A stretch of 64,000 nucleotides of DNA, taken from contig NZ_JAELXQ010000002.1 in NCBI RefSeq assembly GCF_016427605.1, positions 248,001 to 312,000 on the forward strand. Direction: 5' to 3'. The notes under the pieces are model-generated. The model had not been told where the DNA came from. It was given only the letters and a program-made list of their open reading frames with translations, and did not search any database. Source of the stretch: Ochrobactrum sp. Q0168 (GTDB lineage Bacteria > Pseudomonadota > Alphaproteobacteria > Rhizobiales > Rhizobiaceae). Below, in pieces: positions 8,993 through 17,401 of the stretch (the stretch's first letter is position 1; every line of letters begins with the position of its first letter). The translations under genes and the position numbers were made by a program.

Positions 8993-10030
8993 TTATCTTT
9001 GCTTACGATAATCGCGTGGCGCCTTCTGCTTCTGGCGCGAGAAGGACCGGTTCATGCTGCGCGTATCGGTAAAGCCGCTGGCGACGGCCACTTCCAGAAG
9101 CGATAGTCCTGTTTCGGCCAGCAATTCCTTCGCCTTCTTGACGCGCAGTTCTTCGCGCACTTCAAAGGCCGTCCGTTCCAGCGCCAGCCGAAAACCGCGC
9201 TCCATCTGCCGCACCGAAATGCCAAGCCTGCGCGCCACATCGATCATCGGCACCGGGTCTTCCAGCGTTTCCTCGAAAATGCGGATGGCCTTGCGGATCA
9301 TCGGCGAGCGCACGCCGTTGAAGCTGAGCGCGGGCTGTTCGGAGCGCACCAGTTCGTAAGGGATCATCAGGATGGACGCGCTCTTGCGCGCCAGCTCTTC
9401 GGAAATCTCGTTCTGGATGATGGAGAGCGCCAGCGACGCCGCGCCCAGACCGCCCGCGCAGGTATAATGCCGCCCGCTGCGGTGAAACAGGCTGGTCGTG
9501 TCGGCTGTATAGCCGTCGAACAGGTCGAGAAAATCGTCGCGGTGGAACCAGTTCACGCAGCAATTGCGGTCTTCGAGCAAGCTGCCCTCGGCCAGCAGGA
9601 AAGCGGCGGTGCAAAGCCCCACCACGGTCTTGCCGCGCTTGTCGGCGCGCTTGATGAGATCGATCAATGCCTGCTGGCGCGGACGATACTGGGCAAGCAC
9701 GCCCCCGACGACAGCGACATAGTCGCATTCGTCGAGTTCGCCGATGGGAGCCGTCGGCTCGATCACCATGCCGGAGCTGGACGCAACCGGATCGCCGGAC
9801 AGCGTGCAGATTTTCCAGGCGCAGCGAATCTGGCGGCTCTTGTCGCGATCATCGGCAGCCAGACGAAAAGGATCGAGAAACAGGCTCAGCGCCGTCAGCG
9901 TAAAGCCCGGCAGCGCGACAATGCCAACCGACAGCCTGCGCGGTGGTGCGTCGGCTGGCGTGTCCTGTCGTCGGCCTGAATCCGGTCCTGTTCCGTTTGC
10001 CACGTTCGTCGCTCTCCTCCGCACTGTCAT
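8993..10030 (-). CDS. GlxA-family transcriptional regulator (DJ-1/PfpI-like domain plus AraC HTH)
   Basis: A 345-residue regulator with an N-terminal DJ-1/PfpI-like (amidotransferase-fold) sensor domain at about 35-200, including the cysteine elbow GLCTAAFLLAEGS and CAGGLGAAS, followed by an AraC/XylS DNA-binding domain with two helix-turn-helix units (about 245-340; MIDVARRLGISVRQMERGF and LLEVAVASGFTDTRSMNRSF). Such regulators often control catabolism of amines, betaines or arginine. No target operon lies next to it, so its ligand cannot be inferred. The upstream RBS is weak. Confidence 0.85.
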   Translation of the reverse strand: MTVRRRATNVANGTGPDSGRRQDTPADAPPRRLSVGIVALPGFTLTALSLFLDPFRLAADDRDKSRQIRCAWKICTLSGDPVASSSGMVIEPTAPIGELDECDYVAVVGGVLAQYRPRQQALIDLIKRADKRGKTVVGLCTAAFLLAEGSLLEDRNCCVNWFHRDDFLDLFDGYTADTTSLFHRSGRHYTCAGGLGAASLALSIIQNEISEELARKSASILMIPYELVRSEQPALSFNGVRSPMIRKAIRIFEETLEDPVPMIDVARRLGISVRQMERGFRLALERTAFEVREELRVKKAKELLAETGLSLLEVAVASGFTDTRSMNRSFSRQKQKAPRDYRKQR

Positions 10031-10056
10031 CTATCTGCGCGGAGTTGCTCGCGCCG

Positions 10057-11148
10057 TCAACGAAAATGCTTGGAAAGCTTCAACTGCTGCGCCTGATAGT
10101 TGGAGCCGAGATCGGTGCCATAGAGCGCCTTCGGGCGGTTCAGCATATGCTCATAGACAAGGCGTCCGACGATCTGGCCATGTTCCAGAATGAAGGGCAC
10201 TTCATGGCTTCGCACTTCCAGAACGGCGCGGCTGCCGGTGCCGCCCGCGGCACTGTGACCAAAGCCCGGATCGAAGAAGCCCGCATAATGGACGCGGAAC
10301 TCGCCGACCAGCGGATCGAATGGCGTCATCTCGGCGGCGTAGAGCGGCGGCACATGCACGGCTTCACGCGAGACGAGGATATAGAATTCATCCGGGTCGA
10401 GCACGAGTTCGCGCGCGCCGCGATCATAGATCGGCTCCCAGAAATCGAGCACATCATGGGCGGCGCGTTTGTCCACATCGACAACGCCCGTGTGATGCTT
10501 GCCGCGATAGCCGATCAGCCTGTCCGGCCCGCCGGAAAGATCGACGGAAAGCGCAATGCCGCCGCCGGAGATATTCGGCATTTCAGCGGCCACCAGTGTC
10601 TCGGAATGATGCAGCGCGGCCAGTTCCGACTCATCGAGCTGGGCGCGGCCCTTGCGGAAACGGATCTGCGACAGGCGCGAGCCGGTGCGCGCAACAATCG
10701 GGAATGTGCGGGGGCTGACTTCCAGATAAAGCGGGCCCTTGTAACCGGCGGGCACCTTGTCGAATTCCTGCGCGCCATCGACAATCACCCGCGTGAAGAT
10801 GTCGAGACGGCCAGTCGAGCTTTTCGGATTGGCGGAAGCCGACAGTTCCGGCGACAGCGAAAGGCTTTCCAACAGCGGCACGATATAAACGCAGCCGGTT
10901 TCGAGAACCGCGCCCGCCGTCAGGTCGATCTCGTGCAGCTTGAGACGTTCAAGCTTGTCGATGACCGGTGTGCCCGGACCCGGCATGAAGGAGGCGCGAA
11001 CACGATAGGCCTTTGCACCAAGGCGGAGATCGAGGCTCGCGGGCTGAATCTGGTCGGCATCCAGCGGACGGGGCGAAGCCAGCAAACCGCTTTCGAACAG
11101 CGCAGCGATATCCGCATCCGCCAGAATTCCCGCATCTCTTAGCGCCAT
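10057..11148 (-). CDS. dcd: Double-length dCTP deaminase-like protein (Dcd family)
   Basis: A 363-residue protein of the Dcd/dUTPase fold, about twice the size of Escherichia coli Dcd. The first half has the nucleotide-binding motif PKSSTGRLDIFTRVI, then AGYKGPLYLEVSPRTFPI and SRLSQIRF. The second half repeats the fold (FRVHYAGFFDPGFG, SRAVLEVRSHEVPFILEHG, GRLVYEHM) but lacks an SSxxR motif, so it may be structural or partly degenerate. Dcd enzymes convert dCTP to dUTP for thymidylate synthesis, and rhizobial genomes carry this long annotated form. The frame is open to 11175, but the ATG at 11148 (MALRDAGILADADIAALF) matches the family start and has an upstream GAGG. Confidence 0.82.
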   Translation of the reverse strand: MALRDAGILADADIAALFESGLLASPRPLDADQIQPASLDLRLGAKAYRVRASFMPGPGTPVIDKLERLKLHEIDLTAGAVLETGCVYIVPLLESLSLSPELSASANPKSSTGRLDIFTRVIVDGAQEFDKVPAGYKGPLYLEVSPRTFPIVARTGSRLSQIRFRKGRAQLDESELAALHHSETLVAAEMPNISGGGIALSVDLSGGPDRLIGYRGKHHTGVVDVDKRAAHDVLDFWEPIYDRGARELVLDPDEFYILVSREAVHVPPLYAAEMTPFDPLVGEFRVHYAGFFDPGFGHSAAGGTGSRAVLEVRSHEVPFILEHGQIVGRLVYEHMLNRPKALYGTDLGSNYQAQQLKLSKHFR

Positions 11149-11306
11149 CGACCTCGTACTCCATAGTCTGAGCAATTCTTCAAAAGACCTTTGACCACTC
11201 GAAGGCCCAATGCCAACCCTTCACGCCCGGAGAAACGGGGTTTTCCGCAGGAATCGAAGCCAATCGCAAACCGATGAGGCAGGCTTTTCCTCAAAACTCG
11301 CTATCC

Positions 11307-11380
11307 TAGTGGTCTGATTCCAACATTTGTATCCCTAGGTTCCAAGCGCTGAGCAAATGTTGGAATCTAAAAGACCACTA
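11307..11380. repeat. Palindromic repeat element A (TAGTGGTCT ends)
   Basis: A 74-base near-perfect palindrome. The outer arms TAGTGGTCT and AGACCACTA are perfect, and the inner arms GATTCCAACATTTG and CAAATGTTGGAATC pair perfectly around a loop with CCTAGG. It looks like a small non-autonomous repeat element. The neighbouring element B shares the TAGTGG/CCACT ends. Confidence 0.8.
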
Positions 11381-11396
11381 GCAACTATATGTATCT

Positions 11397-11470
11397 AGTG
11401 GATTTTTCGAATTTGACGTTTGAAACAGCATCTATGTCAGCCGGGATTCAAACGTCAAATTCAATCCACT
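11397..11470. repeat. Palindromic repeat element B (TAGTGGAT ends)
   Basis: The outer arms TAGTGGAT and ATCCACT flank the perfect 16-base arms GAATTTGACGTTTGAA (11409-11424) and TTCAAACGTCAAATTC (11447-11462). It is the same size and has the same termini as element A, 16 bases away, but a different inner sequence. It ends five bases before the putative metZ promoter. Confidence 0.8.
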
Positions 11471-11474
11471 GGCA

Positions 11475-11502
11475 TTGACGACCTTGCGCGACAGGCATAA
11501 GG
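11475..11502 (+). promoter_or_regulatory. Putative promoter of the SAM-II/metZ transcript
   Basis: TTGACG at 11475-11480 and an ATAAGG-like -10 at about 11497-11502 with 16-base spacing. This would start transcription near 11508-11512, exactly where the riboswitch begins. Confidence 0.45.
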
Positions 11503-11511
11503 AAAATGTGT

Positions 11512-11568
11512 TCCGTGGTGATTTGGCCGGCCGGCTTGCAGCCACGTTAAAGAATTCGCTAAAAAGGG
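11512..11568 (+). ncRNA. SAM-II riboswitch upstream of metZ
   Basis: The segment fits the SAM-II (SAM-alpha) fold: P1 strands CGTGG (11514-11518) and CCACG (11542-11546), the conserved TGATTT after the first strand, GGCTTGCAG before the second, then GTTAAAG and the pseudoknot strand GCTAAAAAGG. SAM-II riboswitches are known before metA, metZ and metC genes in alphaproteobacteria and turn expression down when S-adenosylmethionine is plentiful. A terminator hairpin follows 13 bases later, which suggests control by transcription termination. Confidence 0.92.
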
Positions 11569-11580
11569 CCGCGGTTCGTT

Positions 11581-11605
11581 ACCGGCCTTTTGGGCCGGTT
11601 TTTTA
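11581..11605 (+). terminator. Terminator hairpin of the metZ leader
   Basis: ACCGGCC, a five-base loop, GGCCGGT, then TTTTT ATT. The hairpin stands between the SAM-II aptamer and the metZ start 69 bases further on, and is the likely expression platform of the riboswitch. Confidence 0.85.
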
Positions 11606-11673
11606 TTGGCCGCCGAGATGCCACTAAACGCTTTTAGGCGTCCCGGCCGACCAGCTTTTGACAGGTTGGAAAA

Positions 11674-12870
11674 ATGACGACTGAGACTACCCGCAAGTTC
11701 CGCCCCGCGACACAGCTCGTGCATGCCGGTTCGCTCCGCTCCGGTTTCGCCGAAATGTCGGAAGCGATGTTCCTCACGCAGGGCTTCCTTTATCCCGATG
11801 CCGAAGCCGCCGAAGCGCGCTTCAAGGGCGAAAATCCGGGTTTCATCTATTCGCGTTATGCCAACCCCACCACGGACATGTTCGAAAAGCGCATGTGCGC
11901 GCTGGAAGGCGCCGAGGAAGGCCGTGCCACGGCTTCCGGCATGGCTGCCGTCGCCGCCGCCATTCTGTGTCAGGTCCAGGCCGGTGACCATGTGATCTCC
12001 GCCCGCGCCGTGTTCGGCTCGTGTCGTTATATCGTCGAGACCCTGCTGCCGCGCTATGGCGTGGAAATCTCCATTATCGACGGCTCGGATATCGCCAACT
12101 GGAAAGCCGCCGTTCGTCCGAACACCAAGGTAATGTTCCTCGAAAGCCCGTCGAACCCGACGCTCGAAATCATCGACATCGCCGCCGTGGCCGAAGTGGC
12201 CAATGAAGCGGGCGCAAAGCTGATCGTCGATAATGTGTTTGCGACCCCGCTTTACCAGAAGCCGCTGGAGCTTGGCGCGCATATTGTCGTCTACTCGACC
12301 ACCAAGCACATCGACGGTCAGGGACGCTGCCTTGGCGGCATCGTATTGTCCGATCGCGAATGGGTCGAAACCACGCTTCAGGACTATTATCGCCATACCG
12401 GCCCCGGCATGAGCCCGTTCAATGCGTGGATCATGCTGAAGGGTCTGGAAACGCTGTCGGTGCGCGTGCGCCAGATGACGCAGTCGGCGGCTGCCGTTGC
12501 CGATGTTCTCGCCGGTAAGCCGGGCGTCAAGCGCGTCATCTATCCGGGCCGCGCCGACCATCCGCAGGCGGATATCATCGCCAAGCAGATGACAGGCGGC
12601 TCGACCCTGATCGCGCTGGAACTGGAAGGCGGCAAGGAAGCTGCATTCAAGTTCGAAAACGCGCTTCAGGTGTTCAGCATCTCCAACAATCTGGGCGACG
12701 CCAAGAGCCTGATCACCCATCCGGCCACCACGACGCACAAGAACCTGAGCGACGAGGCCAAGGCGGAGCTGGGCATTTCCGATGGCGTGCTGCGCATTTC
12801 GGTCGGTCTCGAAGACACCGACGATCTTCTGGAAGACGTCGAAGAAGCGCTGAAGGCAGCGGTTCGCTGA
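11674..12870 (+). CDS. metZ: O-succinylhomoserine sulfhydrylase
   Basis: A 398-residue PLP enzyme of the Cys/Met-metabolism family. It should form homocysteine directly from O-succinylhomoserine and sulfide in methionine synthesis. The fold-type I motifs are SRYANPTTDMFEKRMCALEG, ATASGMAAVAAAI, FLESPSNPTLEI, DNVFATPLYQKPLELGA and the PLP lysine K211 in YSTTKHIDGQGR; the C-terminal SLITHPATTTHKNLS is typical. The SAM-II riboswitch and methionine context favour MetZ over cystathionine enzymes. The start ATG at 11674 has AGGTTGG upstream. It appears monocistronic. Confidence 0.94.
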   Translation: MTTETTRKFRPATQLVHAGSLRSGFAEMSEAMFLTQGFLYPDAEAAEARFKGENPGFIYSRYANPTTDMFEKRMCALEGAEEGRATASGMAAVAAAILCQVQAGDHVISARAVFGSCRYIVETLLPRYGVEISIIDGSDIANWKAAVRPNTKVMFLESPSNPTLEIIDIAAVAEVANEAGAKLIVDNVFATPLYQKPLELGAHIVVYSTTKHIDGQGRCLGGIVLSDREWVETTLQDYYRHTGPGMSPFNAWIMLKGLETLSVRVRQMTQSAAAVADVLAGKPGVKRVIYPGRADHPQADIIAKQMTGGSTLIALELEGGKEAAFKFENALQVFSISNNLGDAKSLITHPATTTHKNLSDEAKAELGISDGVLRISVGLEDTDDLLEDVEEALKAAVR

Positions 12871-12883
12871 ACATAGAAATGAT

Positions 12884-12912
12884 TATCCGGCTCAATAGAA
12901 TCGGGCCGGATA
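12884..12912 (+). terminator. Possible terminator after metZ
   Basis: TATCCGGC and GCCGGATA form a perfect 8-base stem with a 13-base loop. The T-run (ATTTTTTG) comes nine bases after the stem, so the terminator is weak or Rho-assisted at best. Confidence 0.45.
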
Positions 12913-13136
12913 GTCAGCTCATTTTTTGCCTTTTTTCATCCCGAAGCGTCTCGGGATGATGCAAAAGACGGGGTTTCGTCTTAAAATATGTGACCTTTTC
13001 GCTGCAATCCCCCGCAAGAACAAGCGAAAAGCAGAAAATCTGTCTCGCTGCCCCTGTCTGGATTACCGCTTCACGTTGACCTCCAACGCAACTTTGGCGA
13101 TAGGTGGGCATCAGGCACATGATAGAGGCGGATGCG

Positions 13137-13529
13137 ATGTACAGGGCGGTGACGCAGGGGATCGAAATAACGGTTGAGCCGTTTTATCTGGAAGAAGAGT
13201 CGGCTCCAGAAGACAATCGCTATGTCTGGGGATACCGCATCACCATCGCCAATAATTCATCCGATACGGTGCAACTGCGCTCGCGCTACTGGCAGATAAC
13301 CGACGCCAATGGCCGTGTCGAGGAAGTGCGCGGCGCCGGTGTCGTGGGCGAACAGCCCGTTCTCGATCCGGGCGACTCGTTTCAATATTCGTCCGGCTGC
13401 CCGCTGACCACATCGTCGGGCGTGATGGTTGGCCGCTATCAGATGCAAAACCCGGCCGGTCGCACATTCGAGGTGGACATACCGGCTTTCTCGCTGGACG
13501 TGCCCGAGCAGCGCCGTACGTTGAATTAG
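13137..13529 (+). CDS. apaG: ApaG protein (Co2+/Mg2+ efflux-associated family)
   Basis: A 130-residue fibronectin-III-like protein with the family motifs [59 protein letters not shown] and [17 protein letters not shown]. Its role is not settled; in enterobacteria it is linked to Co2+/Mg2+ tolerance and is neighbour to apaH. Two upstream in-frame starts (GTG 13104, ATG 13119) are possible, but GAGGCGG in front of 13137 and the conserved N-terminus MYRAVTQGI favour this one. It converges with hslO. Confidence 0.9.
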   Translation: MYRAVTQGIEITVEPFYLEEESAPEDNRYVWGYRITIANNSSDTVQLRSRYWQITDANGRVEEVRGAGVVGEQPVLDPGDSFQYSSGCPLTTSSGVMVGRYQMQNPAGRTFEVDIPAFSLDVPEQRRTLN

Positions 13530-13540
13530 AGCCAAAACAA

Positions 13541-13566
13541 AAGGGCGGTCCCGAAGAACCGCCCCT
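13541..13566. terminator. Bidirectional terminator between apaG and hslO
   Basis: AAGGGCGGT and ACCGCCCCTT pair across a nine-base loop with one bulged C, between the convergent stop codons of apaG and hslO. The flanking A-rich left side gives a weak U-run for the minus strand. Confidence 0.55.
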
Positions 13567-13573
13567 TGTGGGA

Positions 13574-14611
13574 TTATTCCTTCGCGAATTGCGCCGGATC
13601 GAACTCGTAGGTCGTCGAACAGAATTCGCAGGTCACCGAAATCTTGCCGTTCTCGGTGCTGTCGCGAATTTCCTCGGCGGAAAAGCCCGACAGGACACCC
13701 TCGATCTTCTCCCGCGAGCAGGAGCATTCGTCCACCACCTTGATGGCGTTGAAGACGCGCACGCCGCGTTCATGGAACAAGCGATAGAGCAGCCTTTCAG
13801 AGCCGATCGTCGGATCGGTCAGTTCCGAGCTTTCAATGGTTCCGACCAGCGACCGCGCCTCATCCCACGCGTCATCCACCGGATGATGCACGGCTTCATT
13901 GTCGTCGCCGTCCCCACCCGGCAGATCGGGAATGCGCGCGCGCAATTCCGATTCCGGCAGGAACTGGATGATCAATCCGCCAGCGCGCCATTTCTCGACG
14001 AGCTTGCCAGCGACGCCCCGTTCGACCAGCTTGGCGACGCTGAGCTTCAGATCGGTCGGGATCTGTTCCGACTGGCGGAAATAGGTCGTCGCAATTTCTT
14101 CCAGCGTCGAGCCGTCCAGCGCCACGATGCCCTGATAGCGCTGCATATAGGCGCCCTGATCCACCGTGAAGGCCAGCGTGCCGCGACCGAGCAGCTCTTC
14201 CGGCTCTGTCTTGCCAGCGGCGATGGCACCTTTCAGACGCTCATCATCGAAACGCGCATAGGCGCGCACTGCATGCGGCGTGCTGAAATCCACCACCAGC
14301 ATGTCCACCGGACCGTCGGACTGGGTCTGGAAGATGAACTTGCCTTCGAACTTGAGAGAAGTGCCAAGCAGAACGGTCAGAACCGTCGCCTCCGCCAGCA
14401 GGCGGGCCACTTCCTCTGGATATTTATGGCGCTTCAGAATGGCGTCGATGCTCGTGCCAAGCTGAACCGCGCGACCGCGCACATCAAGCCCTTCCACCTG
14501 GAAAGGCACGACGGCGTCGTCGCCCGCAAAGCCGAAATCACCCAGATCGAGCTTGGGACCCGACTGGCCGTTTTCGGCTTCAATGTGAATGTTGCTGGTA
14601 TCCTCAGCCAC
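13574..14611 (-). CDS. hslO: Hsp33 redox-regulated chaperone
   Basis: A 345-residue cytoplasmic holdase activated by oxidation. The C-terminal zinc centre has C296-x-C298 (DECSCSREK) and C328-x-x-C331 (TCEFCSTTY), whose oxidation switches the chaperone on. The N-terminal domain shows LRGRAVQLG-like and EEVARLLAEATVLTVLLG motifs of Hsp33. The frame opens with TTG at 14623, but a GTG at 14611 has GGAG seven bases upstream and is the better start. It follows argF by 12 bases on the same strand and is probably the last gene of argD-argF-hslO. Confidence 0.93.
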   Translation of the reverse strand: MAEDTSNIHIEAENGQSGPKLDLGDFGFAGDDAVVPFQVEGLDVRGRAVQLGTSIDAILKRHKYPEEVARLLAEATVLTVLLGTSLKFEGKFIFQTQSDGPVDMLVVDFSTPHAVRAYARFDDERLKGAIAAGKTEPEELLGRGTLAFTVDQGAYMQRYQGIVALDGSTLEEIATTYFRQSEQIPTDLKLSVAKLVERGVAGKLVEKWRAGGLIIQFLPESELRARIPDLPGGDGDDNEAVHHPVDDAWDEARSLVGTIESSELTDPTIGSERLLYRLFHERGVRVFNAIKVVDECSCSREKIEGVLSGFSAEEIRDSTENGKISVTCEFCSTTYEFDPAQFAKE

Positions 14612-14623
14612 AAAAAACTCCAA

Positions 14624-15550
14624 TCACGCGCCTTGCAGGCACCAGGCCAGAATGGCCTTCTGGGCGTGGAGCCTGTTTTCGGCTTCGTCGAACACGACCG
14701 ATTGCGGCCCGTCGATCACTTCGTTGGTCACTTCCTCCCCGCGATGCGCAGGCAGGCAATGCATGAAAAGCGCCTTCGGGTCGGCTTTCGCCATCAGCCT
14801 TGCATTGACCTGATAGGGCATGAACACATTGTGTCCACGGGCGCGGTCTTCCTGTCCCATCGAAACCCAGGTATCGGTCACGATGCAATCCGCACCGCTT
14901 GCCGCCTTGTCCGGGTCTGTCGTGGACATGATGTCCGCACCGTGCGCCCTCGCCCAGTCAATGAAGTGCTGGTTTGGCTCGCTGCCTTCCGGCGTCGCGA
15001 TATTGACGTTGAAATCAAACCGCGCCGCAGCTTCCACAAGCGAATGCAGGACGTTGTTGCCGTCCCCCATCCAGGCAAAGGTTTTGCCTTTGATCGAGCC
15101 GCGATGTTCCTCATATGTAAGAACGTCGGCCATGATCTGACAAGGGTGGGTGTCGTCGGTCAGTGCATTAATGACCGGAACCGTCGCATGTTCGGCCAGT
15201 TCCAGCATACGGTCATGCGAGGTGGTGCGGATCATGATCGCATCCACATAGCGCGACAGAACCTTCGCCGTATCGGCGATGGTCTCGCTGCGGCCGAGCT
15301 GCATTTCCGAGCCCGTCAGCATCAACGTTTCACCGCCGAGCTGGCGCATGCCGACATCGAACGACACACGCGTACGCGTCGACGGCTTTTCGAAAATCAT
15401 CGCCAGCACCTTGCCGGCGAATGGCTTTTCAATCTCGCCCGCCTTCAGCCGCGCCTTGCGCGCCTTCGCATCCTCAAGGATGGAGCGCAATTCGCTTCCC
15501 GGGACGGCGGACAGGTCGAGGAAGTGCTTGATACCGTTATCCTGAGCCAT
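14624..15550 (-). CDS. argF: Ornithine carbamoyltransferase
   Basis: A 308-residue catabolic/anabolic OTCase-family protein making citrulline from ornithine and carbamoyl phosphate in arginine synthesis. It has the carbamoyl-phosphate motif STRTR (57-61), [10 protein letters not shown], the RTTSHD loop, [16 protein letters not shown] and the ornithine-binding [10 protein letters not shown]. The ATG at 15550 lies two bases after the argD stop (TGA-TC-ATG), so translation is coupled; an ATG two codons earlier is less likely. The second gene of the argD-argF-hslO operon. Confidence 0.97.
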   Translation of the reverse strand: MAQDNGIKHFLDLSAVPGSELRSILEDAKARKARLKAGEIEKPFAGKVLAMIFEKPSTRTRVSFDVGMRQLGGETLMLTGSEMQLGRSETIADTAKVLSRYVDAIMIRTTSHDRMLELAEHATVPVINALTDDTHPCQIMADVLTYEEHRGSIKGKTFAWMGDGNNVLHSLVEAAARFDFNVNIATPEGSEPNQHFIDWARAHGADIMSTTDPDKAASGADCIVTDTWVSMGQEDRARGHNVFMPYQVNARLMAKADPKALFMHCLPAHRGEEVTNEVIDGPQSVVFDEAENRLHAQKAILAWCLQGA

Positions 15551-15552
15551 GA

Positions 15553-16764
15553 TCACGCCGTCTTGCTGATCGGATTTGCGACGGAAAGCCGTTCCACGGC
15601 CATTTCGATGCGGTTCAGCGCCTCACGGGCTTCTTCCGGCGTCGTGACCAGCGGCGGCAGCAGACGGACGACATTGTCGCCAGCGCCAACGCTCAGGAAA
15701 TGCTCGTCACGCAGCGCCTGAATGAGCGTGGTGTTCGGAACAACGCATTTGATACCCATCAGGAGACCGCGACCGCGAACCTCGGAAACCACATTCGGGA
15801 ACCGGTCGATGATCGACGCCAGCCCCTGCTTCATGACAAGCGCGGTGGCCTGAACATTTTCAAGGAAACCGTCAGCCAGCACGACATCCAGCACAGCATT
15901 GCCGACAGCCATGGCCAGCGGATTGCCGCCATAGGTGGTGCCATGCACACCGGCAACCATGCCCTTGGCGGCTTCAGCCGTCGCAAGGCAGGCGCCGACC
16001 GGGAAACCGCCGCCAATGCCCTTGGCCACAGCCATAATGTCCGGCTTGACGCCCGACCATTCATGGGCAAACAGCTTGCCGGTACGGCCAACACCGGTCT
16101 GCACTTCATCGAGGATCATCAGCAGGCCCTTTTCGTCGCAGATCTGACGGATCAAGCGCATGAATTCGTCCGGGAAGCCCCGCAGCCCGCCTTCGCCCTG
16201 CACAGGCTCAAGCAGGATGCCAGCAGTTTCATCGGTAATAGCGGCGCGCAAGGCAGCCTCGTCGCCGAACGGCACCTGATCGAAGCCTTCGACCTTCGGG
16301 CCGAAACCTTCAAGATACTTGGCCTGGCCACCGGCAGCGATGGTCGCAAGCGTGCGGCCATGGAACGCGCCTTCAAAGGTAATGATCCGGAAACGCTCCG
16401 GATGGCCGTTCGCGAAATGATAGCGACGCGCGGTCTTGATCGCGCATTCAAGCGCTTCCGCGCCGGAATTGGTGAAGAAGACCTTGTCGGCAAATGTGTT
16501 GTCGACCAGACGCTGGCCGAGCTTTTCCTGTCCGGGAACCTGATAAAGATTGGACAGATGCCACAGCTTGTCCGCCTGATTTTTCAGGGCTTCGACCAGA
16601 TGCGGATGGGAATGGCCAAGGGAGTTCACCGCGATGCCAGCCGCAAAATCGAGATAGCGCTCGCCAGTTTCGGTGATAAGCCAGATGCCCTCACCTCGCT
16701 CGAAGCGCAGAGCCGCACGATTATAGGTGTCGTAAAGCGGTTGCACGGTCGTAGCGTCGGTCAT
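15553..16764 (-). CDS. argD: Acetylornithine aminotransferase
   Basis: A 403-residue class III PLP aminotransferase converting N-acetylglutamate semialdehyde to N-acetylornithine; it may also serve in lysine synthesis as DapC. It shows [13 protein letters not shown] (99-111), [33 protein letters not shown] and the PLP lysine K248 in [13 protein letters not shown]. It heads the argD-argF-hslO operon. A terminator-like hairpin lies in its leader 102 bases before the start. The ATG at 16764 has a GGAGG motif upstream (ATGGAGGCCTGATTGC). Confidence 0.96.
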   Translation of the reverse strand: MTDATTVQPLYDTYNRAALRFERGEGIWLITETGERYLDFAAGIAVNSLGHSHPHLVEALKNQADKLWHLSNLYQVPGQEKLGQRLVDNTFADKVFFTNSGAEALECAIKTARRYHFANGHPERFRIITFEGAFHGRTLATIAAGGQAKYLEGFGPKVEGFDQVPFGDEAALRAAITDETAGILLEPVQGEGGLRGFPDEFMRLIRQICDEKGLLMILDEVQTGVGRTGKLFAHEWSGVKPDIMAVAKGIGGGFPVGACLATAEAAKGMVAGVHGTTYGGNPLAMAVGNAVLDVVLADGFLENVQATALVMKQGLASIIDRFPNVVSEVRGRGLLMGIKCVVPNTTLIQALRDEHFLSVGAGDNVVRLLPPLVTTPEEAREALNRIEMAVERLSVANPISKTA

Positions 16765-16865
16765 TGCAATCAGGCCTCCATAAGCCTTTCTAAATGCTGC
16801 ATATCCGAGGAAAACGGACTGTCAGCCTTGCCATTTTGAGCGATATTCCGGCCCTCTCTCCGGCC

Positions 16866-16892
16866 GAAATAAAAAGCCGCCCACCGGGCGGC
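16866..16892 (-). terminator. Minus-strand intrinsic terminator in the argD leader
   Basis: Read on the minus strand, GCCGCCC-GGT-GGGCGGC is followed by TTTTTATTTC. The hairpin is a strong Rho-independent terminator 102 bases before the argD start. Upstream on the same strand, TTGACA (16932-16937) with CAATAT 17 bases on is a promoter-like pair. It could be an attenuator, or end a small RNA encoded at about 16893-17130. Confidence 0.6.
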
Positions 16893-17218
16893 ACAATTAT
16901 TTACGGGCGTATATTGGCGCTCGCGAAAAAAATGTCAATCAAACTAAGCCCGGAATATCGCGCTTCTTTACGCATGGGTTCATGCATTTTTTGCCCGCTT
17001 CCGCAGGTTTTGGCCACGCTTTGCACAACAGACATATCGGACTTGACGCGACAATTCCGCAAGCGGGGTAGCGCTTCCAGGATACGCCCTATATATAAGG
17101 CCCAGTTTTCACCCTGCAGCGGGTGCAGCACCTTCTCTCTCGCAGGTGTTCAAAAATGCGCCACGGGACCAAAGAAAAACCGTCTTTGTCACCCAAGTTG
17201 GGGAAAACCTTAAAAATG
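16893..17218. other. Non-coding interval between argD leader and gcrA leader
   Basis: No convincing reading frame was found. The region holds a minus-strand promoter-like TTGACA and, on the plus strand, CTTGACG (17042-17048) and TATATATAAGG near 17090. A small RNA ending at the 16866-16892 terminator is possible but there is no positive family match. Confidence 0.4.
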
Positions 17219-17370
17219 GAATCCACCTGACAAGGCTCTCCCTTGTCATGGAGTCATCGGGTAATGTAGTTTCTCTTTAAAGAAAAAAGCTACATTTCGT
17301 GCGGCGGACCTAGTCACCCGGATAGATATGGTGTTTGCGCCTGGAGCAATCCGGGAACACTGGTGGATTC
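17219..17370 (+). promoter_or_regulatory. Structured gcrA leader with three GANTC sites
   Basis: Two stem-loops precede gcrA: TGACAAGG-CTCTC-CCTTGTCA (17228-17248, perfect 8-base stem) and AATGTAG with CTACATT (17263-17296). GANTC methylation sites occur at 17219 (GAATC), 17251 (GAGTC) and 17366 (GATTC). GcrA and CcrM act through methylated GANTC in related bacteria, so autoregulation is plausible. Confidence 0.5.
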
Positions 17371-17401
17371 CGGATAACGAAAATGATTGGAGCCCAGGGC
17401 G

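Noticed and set aside
12937-12958. CATCCCGA-AGCGTC-TCGGGATG hairpin after metZ as a terminator
   Set aside because: The T-run lies before, not after, the stem on the plus strand, and the minus strand gives an A-run; kept only as an unexplained hairpin.
13568-15721. Long plus-strand open frame (717 codons) opposite hslO and argF
   Set aside because: It is a shadow of two well-supported genes on the other strand, has no RBS or family motif, and its residues (many His, Gln, Arg) are typical of antisense GC-rich frames.
16794-17213. Plus-strand 139-codon frame between argD and gcrA
   Set aside because: No RBS, no family, crosses the minus-strand terminator and the interval looks regulatory.
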